Below, one piece after another: positions 36,601 to 42,801 of a DNA stretch of 49,838 bases. Both the position numbers and the translations under genes were made by a program. The notes beneath the pieces were generated by a model. It was not told the origin of the DNA. It did no database searches and saw only the letters and a program-made list of their open reading frames with translations. The first letter of the stretch is position 1, and every line of letters starts with the position of its first letter. The stretch comes from Hungatella hathewayi WAL-18680 (GTDB lineage Bacteria; Bacillota; Clostridia; Lachnospirales; Lachnospiraceae): contig NZ_JH379027.1 in the NCBI RefSeq assembly GCF_000235505.1, positions 2,809,960-2,859,797 of the forward strand. Direction: 5' to 3'.

Positions 36601-36788
36601 ATAGTAAGACCAAAACTGGCTTAAAAGAAGGAGCGATGGCGACGGGCTGGCACTTTGACCCCATATACCAGGCATGGTTTTACCTGGATACAAGCGGGGC
36701 TATGGCAGTCGGCCAGAAAGTGATTGACGGGAAACAATACTATTTCAACCCGGATTCTGATGGAACAAGAGGCGCATTAAAATCGTAG
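33612..36788 (+). CDS. BspA-like LRR cell-wall protein, array copy 5
   Basis: 1058 residues, the longest copy. The signal peptide is the copy-3 type (NRKRVISTLLIILL). Three EIPST units. LRR block 2 carries an extra leaf (LSLPNTLVSIGENAFHENC) and three near-identical 24-residue units before the LPKPITEIGE cap. The solenoid region has the doubled VDGNL unit otherwise seen only in copy 2. The last residues are TRGALKS instead of the usual MQQ, so the conserved end is broken at the junction with the alkylsulfatase gene 11 bases downstream. Expected to be wall-bound. Confidence 0.85.
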   Translation: MKRNRKRVISTLLIILLISTQPAVMAWADSVVPADHLLGDDENTGKKTGYATPTDADQKDEDALKPDDTQKGDEIPSTEIPSTEIPSHENLTDGKGPENENSGNTEKVVIRWEFVDDDNLSGGELSLIGVSPENRADFDTVVSMLPEQVRVESEEAGEVTLPITRWNCQDYHQDEYGEWPFTGEYEFIAELPEGYVCEPPISVLVTLGGAMVNTINDRFTVDGLKYKELGPDTVQLMGYDGEKPVGTLVIPGKVRKPSNGREYQVASIGSNAFLDCSALTGDLVIPDTVTEIGDGAFEGCHFTGELTLSHSLVTIGEDAFYECGFTGQLVLPQTLTRIGGGAFTNTTFSGQLILPEKLNYIGWFAFYHCNFTGDLIIPDGVTIIDSYTFSGNSFTGTLTLPNKLKEIGRESFLKCGFTGKLVLPDGLTSIGPYAFSDCSKLTGRLIIPDEISSIGDYAFDHTGFDGFDTTKQEIADLLYASGVVESKIKVGNQPYHHIQPPSVSGFQDGDMEYQVIGSDTVALTGYNGNSDTDISIPDTVTNRGVTYSVTQIGSSAFYNKAITGSLHLPNILVSIGDKAFSYNKFSGTLSLPNTLVSIGENAFHENCFTGDLTIPVSVSYMGLGAFDSAGFTGDLTIEGKLTKLEDYVFFECGFTGALSLPDTLTYIGGAVFRDCSFTGSLQLPAGINYIEDSSFFNCSGFTGALQLPAGVTYIGDYSFFKCSGFTGALQLPAGVTYIGGYSFFNCRGFTGALQLPKPITEIGEMAFYGCDGLDSAHLGPNVQKLGAQAFSEALPLSTDSPRVQLLINTYLNQDAIADTSWDGKEDVPDGAVATIKQDTTVTGDRRIGTEAVITIPSGVILTVDGNLTVDGNLVVDGTISVEGTLSINGSLSGSSTLIVGVNGRVVGDTSGIHVVYLNRGSTGNNSSSSTVNPDILIGTWERTEDGIWKFRQARGTYAANRWGMVDGLWYYFDKEGRMLTGWQYINNQWYYLCREEDSKTKTGLKEGAMATGWHFDPIYQAWFYLDTSGAMAVGQKVIDGKQYYFNPDSDGTRGALKS
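35652..35867 (+). repeat. Three tandem 72-bp LRR units in copy 5
   Basis: Units start at 35652, 35724 and 35796, each encoding 24 residues of the form LQLPAGVTYIGDYSFFKCSG. They are nearly identical at DNA level, and each has a poly-T tract (6-8 T). Copies 4 and 6 have fewer units at the same place, so the number changes by whole units. Confidence 0.82.
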
Positions 36789-36799
36789 GAGGAGACTTT

Positions 36800-39541
36800 A
36801 TGAAAAAAATGAAGAGTTTGACAGCCGGGAAACCGTCCCAATTGACAATTGCCCAGAATCGCTATGAAAAGATTCGTATCGGAGTTGACCCGAAATACGA
36901 CCCGGAATATGACCCAGAATACGACCCGGAATATGATACGGAATATGAACTGGCTTTGAAGGGGAAATGTTTATGTGGCTGCGGTGACATTGCCATTAGT
37001 GACGTTTGGAATCAGGAGGCGTACCGGTTTTTGAAGCAGGATTATCCCGATAATTTTGATCATCCCAATGAACGCTTTGCAGCCGTACATCCCAGCCTCT
37101 GGAGCAATGGGAGGAATAACCAGATAAATGGGATATTCGAAGTAATAAAAGATAGTATTTATCAGGTGCGCGGATACGATATGGCTAACATCTCTTTTGT
37201 GAGGACCAGGAACGGCTGGCTGGTCCTGGACACATTGATGAGCGAGGAGTGCACCTATGCCGCTCTGGAACTGGCTGAGGATTATTTTTCAAAATTGGGG
37301 GCAGCATTTAAACTTCAGGGGAATATCAAGGGGATCATTATCAGCCATTCCCATGTGGACCATTTCGGAGGTGTGAAGGCGGTCTGCAGTTATAACCTGG
37401 CTGGCAGCACGGATTTGAACGGGAGTTACTCCTATGAGGAGCTGACTAAAAATTGCCCCATTTATGCGCCATCCGGTTTTACCGAGGCGTCCGTGTCGGA
37501 AAATGCCTATGCAGGCAATGCAATGGGCCGGCGGGCATCCTACCAGTATGGAAGCTTTGTGAAACCGGATAAGGAGCATCCGGATGCGGAAGAAAACTGG
37601 AGGAGGAGTATCAGCATCGGAATTGGCCAGGGACAGTCAACAGGCAAGGTCGGATTTTTAAAGCCCACAAATATCATTGACGAAAACACACCTCCTATCA
37701 CGATAGACGGTCTTGAGATTGATTGTCAGCTTACTCCGGGAACTGAGGCGCCATCGGAGATGAATCATTATTTTCCTCGCTACAAAGCACTGTGGATGGC
37801 TGAAAACTGCGCCGGCACCCTGCACAATCTTTACACGTTGAGGGGCGCCCAGGTGAGAGACGGCAACGCCTGGGCAAAATATCTGGTGGAGACGGCAGAG
37901 AGGTATGGCGATAAGGCGGAAGTAATTTTCCAGGCGCATAACTGGCCGCATTGGAAGAATGAAACGGGGACCTTATCGCTCAAGGATTTCCTGCTGGAAA
38001 CAGCTTCCATCTATAAGTTTATCAACGACCAGACTCTGCTTTACCTAAATCAGGGTTTTAAAATGGAGGAAGCGGCACAGAAGCTGCGTCTGCCCTATGC
38101 CCTGGAACACAACTGGAACTTAAAACCTTATTACGGGACACCGTCTCATGACGCCAAAGCGGTCTATCAAAAGTATCTGGGATGGTACGATGCCAATCCC
38201 ATCCATCTAAACCCTCTGTCGCCGGAGGAGCGGGCCAAGGCGATGGCGGGCTACCTCACACGTTCCCTGAACGGAGAGAGTCTTAAGGATAGTCTTGAGC
38301 ATGATTTAGATGAGGGAAAATACAGGACGGTGGCCGATTTTGCATATCAGATGTATCTGGCCGGCGGCGCCGGTGACTGTAACGCCGGGCATGCAAAGGA
38401 TTTGTGTGCGGAGGCGCTACGGCAATTGGCGTACACCTCGGAGTCGGGACCATGGAGAAACTGCTATCTCGCAGGCGCGTGGGAGCTGGAACAAGGGAAA
38501 GAGCGGATACATGCCAGCATGGGGACGGATTTGATTTCCAATATGGAACCTTATATGCTACTTGACTATATTGGCATTCTCTATGACGGTGACAAGAGTG
38601 TGGAATATGATGAGCTGGGTCATCACCGGAACGATATGGAGTTTATCATGGATATTACCGAAGGTAACAAAATGACCCGCTTCCATATCTATATCCGCAA
38701 TGGTGCAATCTTATATTATCAATACAAACCAGAGGAACTGTCGAAACCGCTTCCAGGAGAGATTTGCCATTTTTCTCTCGGCAAAGAAGAGCTGATTCAA
38801 CTGCTGGCCCCTCCGTCGATTGGACAAAAGACTCTGGATGAAAGAATACAGGCTTTGAAGGTGGAGAATTCAGGAAAAAGCTTTTTAAACCTGATTTTTT
38901 ACAATCTGGTAAATCTAAAAAATGACCGTTTTCAGACTTTTGACATCGTGACTCCCCATGACCGGGAATTCCTTACCGAGAGTGAAAAAAAGGTGGATTT
39001 ACGGGAAGAGACGAAGGCTTGTATCCGTATGCTGGAGGGGCATCTAAAGAGCATCGCAGACTTTGGAGATTACGATTTGCTTGCATTTGATGAGCAGGGA
39101 ATGAATGAATGGCTGGAAACAGATGGATTTCACAGTATTCTGGTTAAGGAGGCACAAGTCGTTGAAGACACGAACTTTTTTGCCCCAGCTCCGGTTACTA
39201 AAAGCAAAGACTGGCAGAATAATCTGGGGATTGGTCCCGATGGTTTCTTTTGTAAATATGAGTATATACAGGTGTTGGAAAGCTGTTATCGTTTTCTGGC
39301 GGAACCTTTTCTCATGGGAGCAGACCATGTACATAAAGACGACCGTTTTACGGAAAAAACCATGTACTTGAAAAAGGCAATTCTTCTTCTGGAACCTTAT
39401 TTAAACCGTTATCGTCAGAATTTTCGTTATGATGTGATCATTGAAAATGACCAAATGAGACTGCAGGGTAATGATGCAAAAGCATGGGACGAATTAAAGG
39501 GCAAGATTTTTTTCCGACTTCGACTCACGATTCTTTCATGA
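36800..39541 (+). CDS. Alkylsulfatase-family metallo-beta-lactamase (SdsA1/YjcS type), C-terminal frameshift
   Basis: 913 residues as read. No signal peptide. The di-zinc site is complete by comparison with SdsA1: H183, H185, D187, H188 in ISHSHVDHFGG, E316 in TPGTEAPSEM, E335 in LWMAEN and H380 in FQAHNWPHW, with the same spacing as in SdsA1 (19 and 45 residues). The family hydrolyses alkyl sulfate esters. It continues with the alkylsulfatase dimerisation and C-terminal regions. The last 15 residues (KIFFRLRLTILS end) follow a frameshift at a run of seven T (39507-39513). With six T the frame would continue to 39719 and give about 972 residues. The gene begins 11 bases after bspA copy 5, with GGAGGAG before it, and would be cytoplasmic. 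Residues 30-49 are a DPEY repeat. Confidence 0.8.
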   Translation: MKKMKSLTAGKPSQLTIAQNRYEKIRIGVDPKYDPEYDPEYDPEYDTEYELALKGKCLCGCGDIAISDVWNQEAYRFLKQDYPDNFDHPNERFAAVHPSLWSNGRNNQINGIFEVIKDSIYQVRGYDMANISFVRTRNGWLVLDTLMSEECTYAALELAEDYFSKLGAAFKLQGNIKGIIISHSHVDHFGGVKAVCSYNLAGSTDLNGSYSYEELTKNCPIYAPSGFTEASVSENAYAGNAMGRRASYQYGSFVKPDKEHPDAEENWRRSISIGIGQGQSTGKVGFLKPTNIIDENTPPITIDGLEIDCQLTPGTEAPSEMNHYFPRYKALWMAENCAGTLHNLYTLRGAQVRDGNAWAKYLVETAERYGDKAEVIFQAHNWPHWKNETGTLSLKDFLLETASIYKFINDQTLLYLNQGFKMEEAAQKLRLPYALEHNWNLKPYYGTPSHDAKAVYQKYLGWYDANPIHLNPLSPEERAKAMAGYLTRSLNGESLKDSLEHDLDEGKYRTVADFAYQMYLAGGAGDCNAGHAKDLCAEALRQLAYTSESGPWRNCYLAGAWELEQGKERIHASMGTDLISNMEPYMLLDYIGILYDGDKSVEYDELGHHRNDMEFIMDITEGNKMTRFHIYIRNGAILYYQYKPEELSKPLPGEICHFSLGKEELIQLLAPPSIGQKTLDERIQALKVENSGKSFLNLIFYNLVNLKNDRFQTFDIVTPHDREFLTESEKKVDLREETKACIRMLEGHLKSIADFGDYDLLAFDEQGMNEWLETDGFHSILVKEAQVVEDTNFFAPAPVTKSKDWQNNLGIGPDGFFCKYEYIQVLESCYRFLAEPFLMGADHVHKDDRFTEKTMYLKKAILLLEPYLNRYRQNFRYDVIIENDQMRLQGNDAKAWDELKGKIFFRLRLTILS
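36887..36946 (+). repeat. Five tandem 12-bp units (Asp-Pro-Glu-Tyr) in the alkylsulfatase gene
   Basis: Residues 30-49 read as five D-P/T-K/E-Y tetrapeptides, from 12-bp units close to GACCCGGAATAY. The number can change without shifting the frame. Not part of the known alkylsulfatase fold. Confidence 0.85.
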
Positions 39542-39719
39542 GATACCTCAACTACCGAAGGACGGCATTGTATATGGGCGTCAGCTTGCTTACACGCTGT
39601 ATCTGCTGTACCAGGAATTATATTGTCAGTATGTGGATGGCGGGGTTCCTGTTCCTGAGAAGGAGAGAACGGCGGTAATAAAGGAATATCGAAAACCACA
39701 TTACAAAAAGGAGGAATAA
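39507..39719 (+). other. Frameshifted C-terminal tail of the alkylsulfatase gene
   Basis: In the frame one base away, codons run without a stop from the T7 tract to TAA at 39717-39719 and give a plausible tail (FFHEIPQLPKDGIVYGRQL..). The composition is coding-like and the stop falls four bases before bspA copy 6, whose ribosome-binding site AAGGAGG lies inside these codons. This supports an ancestral six-T tract. Confidence 0.75.
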
Positions 39720-39723
39720 TGCC

Positions 39724-42700
39724 ATGAAACGAAACCACAAACGGGCGATTTCCGCAATGTTAATTGTATTACTGATTAGTACCCAGCCCGCTGTGATGGC
39801 ATGGGCAGACAGTGTGGCGCCGACAGACCACTTCTTGGAGGATGACGGGAATACGGGAACGAAGACCGGATATGCCACGCCTGCGGATGCGGACCAGAAG
39901 GATGAGGATGCTTTCAAGCCTGACAGCACGCCAAAGGGCGATGAAATGCCTTCCCATGAAATACACTCCAAGGAAAACCTGACAGATGGAAAACAGCCTG
40001 AAAACGAAATCTCTGAAAAAACGGTACTTCAATGGGAGTTCGTGGATGATGATTATCTGGACGGAGGCGAACTGTCCCTGATTGGCGTAAGCCCGGAGAA
40101 CAGGGCGGATTTCGACACGGTTATCTCCATGCTGCCGGAACAGGTGAGAGTGGAGATTGAGGAGACTGGTGAAGTGACTCTTCCCATAATCGACTGGAGC
40201 TGTCAGGAGTATCAGAAGGACGAGGATGGGGAGTGGCCGTTTACCGGTGAATATGAGTTTATCGCAGAGCTGCCGGAAGGTTATGTCTGTGAGCCCCCCA
40301 TATCCGTGCTGGTGACACTTGGCGGGGCTATGGTAAATACCATCAATGACAGATTTACTGTAGATGGACTGAAATATAAGGAGCTGGGTCCCGACACGGT
40401 TCAACTCATGGGATATGATGGAGTAACGCCAGTTGGGACACTGGTTATCCCGGACAAAGTGCGAAAGCCTTCCAATGGCAGGGAATACCAGGTAGCCAGC
40501 ATTGGGCACAATGCATTTCCGAATTGTTCCGGTCTGACGGGAGATTTAGTGATTCCGGATACGGTGACCGAGATTGGAGACAGCGCTTTTAGAGGATGCC
40601 ATTTTACAGGAGAACTGACCCTCTCGGATTCATTGGTTACAATAGGGGAAGACGCATTCTATGAATGTGGATTTACAGGCCAGCTGGTCCTGCCGCAAAC
40701 ACTTACTCGCATTGGGGATTATGCATTTGAAAACACTACATTTTCCGGACAGTTGATTTTGCCGGAGAACTTGAACTATATTGGTACGGCTGCATTTTAC
40801 CTCTGTAACTTTACGGGAGACTTGATTATACCGGACGGAGTGACCATTATCGATTATGGTGCATTTTATGGTAACAGCTTTACGGGGACACTGACTCTGC
40901 CAAAAAAATTAAAGGGAATAAGCAGCGAGAGTTTTTGTAGGTCAGGATTTACGGGTGAATTGAACATCCCGGATACCGTTACCGATATCGGCGAGTCTGC
41001 TTTTGCTGGGTGCGGATTTACCGGTGAGTTGATTTTGCCAGATGGATTAACAAATATTGGCCCCTATGCATTTATGGACTGCAGTAAACTTACGGGCAGG
41101 TTGAGTATCCCGGATGAAATTACCAGCATTGGGGATGATGCGTTCGATAACACTGGTTTCGACGGTTTTGACACCGCGAAACAGGAGATAGCCGACCTGC
41201 TTTATGCTTCAGGTGTTGACATGAACAAAATCAAGGTTGGAAATCAGTCCTACCAGCCGGCGTTTTCACCCCAGAAATTCACTGAAGGGGGTATGGAGTA
41301 TCAAGTGATTGGAAGTGACACGGTGGCGTTAACCGGCTATAACGGAAACTCTGATACGGATATTTCTATTCCAGACAAAGTTACGAACCGATTATCAGGA
41401 ACGACGTATTTCGTAACCCACATTGGTTCTGAAGCGTTCTATAACAAGGCGATAACAGGTTCGCTTCATCTCCCAAATACACTGGTAAGCATCGGAGATA
41501 GCGCATTTTATAAGAATCGTTTTACCGGTGATTTAACCATCCCTGCGAATGTGTCGCATATGGGGTCCGGAGCTTTTGAGTTTGCAGGTTTTACTGGAGA
41601 TTTGACCATAGAAGGGAAGCTGACAAAATTAGAAGACTACGAATTTTTCGAATGTGGCTTCACCGGTGCCTTGTCTCTTCCGGATACGTTGACATATATC
41701 GGGGTTGCTGTGTTCAGGGATTGCGGTTTTACTGGAAGTTTGCAGCTTCCGGCAGGAATAACTTACATCGATGCTTCCAGCTTTTTTAATTGCAACAGTT
41801 TTACCGGTACACTTCAGCTTCCGGCGGGGGTAAATTACATTGGAGATTACGGTTTTTTTAACTGCAGCGGCTTTACCGGCGTACTAAAACTTCCAAAACC
41901 GATAACTGAAATTGGTGAACTGGCATTTTTCGGCTGTGACGGTCTGGATTCGGCTCATCTTGGCCCGAATGTGCAAAAGCTGGGCGCAGAGGCGTTTCCG
42001 GAATCACTGCCTCTGTCTACTGACACTCCCAGGGTTCAGCTTCTTATCAATACTTATTTGAATCAGGATGTCATAGCCGACACCTCCTGGGATGGAATGG
42101 AGGATGTACCGGATGGGGCTGTCGCCACGGTAAAACAGGACACGACAGTCACCGGAGACAGGCGGATTGGCACGGAGGCGGTTATCACGGTTCCGAGCGG
42201 GGTTATTCTGACGGTGGATGGAAACCTGGTAGTGGATGGAACGATATTTGTGGATGGCACTCTAATTATCAATGGCTCTCTTTCCGGCTCCGGCACCTTA
42301 ATCATCGGAGCAAACGGCAGAGTAGTGGGCGATACTTCCGGTATCCATGTCGTGTTTTTAAACCGTGGTTCGTCGGGAAATAATAGCGGCAGCAGTTCCA
42401 CAGTGAATCCCAACCTCCTCATTGGAACCTGGGAGCGGACGGAAGATGGTATCTGGAAATTCCGCCAGGCAAGAGGCACCTACGCGGCAAACCGCTGGGG
42501 GATAGTCGACGGCCTGTGGTACTATTTTGACAAGGATGGCCGGATGCTCACTGGCTGGCAGTTTATCAACAACCAGTGGTATTATCTGTGCCGGGAAGAA
42601 GATATTAAAACCAAGACCGGCTTAAAAGAAGGAGCAATGGCGACAGGCTGGCATTTTGACCCCGTATACCAGGCATGGTTTTACCTGGATACAAGCGGCG

Positions 42701-42789
42701 CCATGGCAGTCGGACAGAAGATGATTGACGGGAAACAATACTATTTTAACCCGGAACCAGATGGAACAAGAGGCGCGTTGCAGCAATAG
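39724..42789 (+). CDS. BspA-like LRR cell-wall protein, array copy 6
   Basis: 1021 residues, intact. The signal peptide has drifted (MKRNHKRAISAMLIVLL). The linker is degenerate: EMPSHEIHSKEN replaces the EIPST units. The family domain starts VLQWEFVDDDYLDGGE. LRR block 1 is full and includes ELNIPDTVTDIG. LRR block 2 has two 24-residue units before the cap. The wall-binding end is GALQQ. It lies four bases after the restored alkylsulfatase stop, with no 74-bp spacer. Expected to be secreted and wall-bound. Confidence 0.85.
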   Translation: MKRNHKRAISAMLIVLLISTQPAVMAWADSVAPTDHFLEDDGNTGTKTGYATPADADQKDEDAFKPDSTPKGDEMPSHEIHSKENLTDGKQPENEISEKTVLQWEFVDDDYLDGGELSLIGVSPENRADFDTVISMLPEQVRVEIEETGEVTLPIIDWSCQEYQKDEDGEWPFTGEYEFIAELPEGYVCEPPISVLVTLGGAMVNTINDRFTVDGLKYKELGPDTVQLMGYDGVTPVGTLVIPDKVRKPSNGREYQVASIGHNAFPNCSGLTGDLVIPDTVTEIGDSAFRGCHFTGELTLSDSLVTIGEDAFYECGFTGQLVLPQTLTRIGDYAFENTTFSGQLILPENLNYIGTAAFYLCNFTGDLIIPDGVTIIDYGAFYGNSFTGTLTLPKKLKGISSESFCRSGFTGELNIPDTVTDIGESAFAGCGFTGELILPDGLTNIGPYAFMDCSKLTGRLSIPDEITSIGDDAFDNTGFDGFDTAKQEIADLLYASGVDMNKIKVGNQSYQPAFSPQKFTEGGMEYQVIGSDTVALTGYNGNSDTDISIPDKVTNRLSGTTYFVTHIGSEAFYNKAITGSLHLPNTLVSIGDSAFYKNRFTGDLTIPANVSHMGSGAFEFAGFTGDLTIEGKLTKLEDYEFFECGFTGALSLPDTLTYIGVAVFRDCGFTGSLQLPAGITYIDASSFFNCNSFTGTLQLPAGVNYIGDYGFFNCSGFTGVLKLPKPITEIGELAFFGCDGLDSAHLGPNVQKLGAEAFPESLPLSTDTPRVQLLINTYLNQDVIADTSWDGMEDVPDGAVATVKQDTTVTGDRRIGTEAVITVPSGVILTVDGNLVVDGTIFVDGTLIINGSLSGSGTLIIGANGRVVGDTSGIHVVFLNRGSSGNNSGSSSTVNPNLLIGTWERTEDGIWKFRQARGTYAANRWGIVDGLWYYFDKDGRMLTGWQFINNQWYYLCREEDIKTKTGLKEGAMATGWHFDPVYQAWFYLDTSGAMAVGQKMIDGKQYYFNPEPDGTRGALQQ

Positions 42790-42801
42790 GAGGATATCCA
42801 A

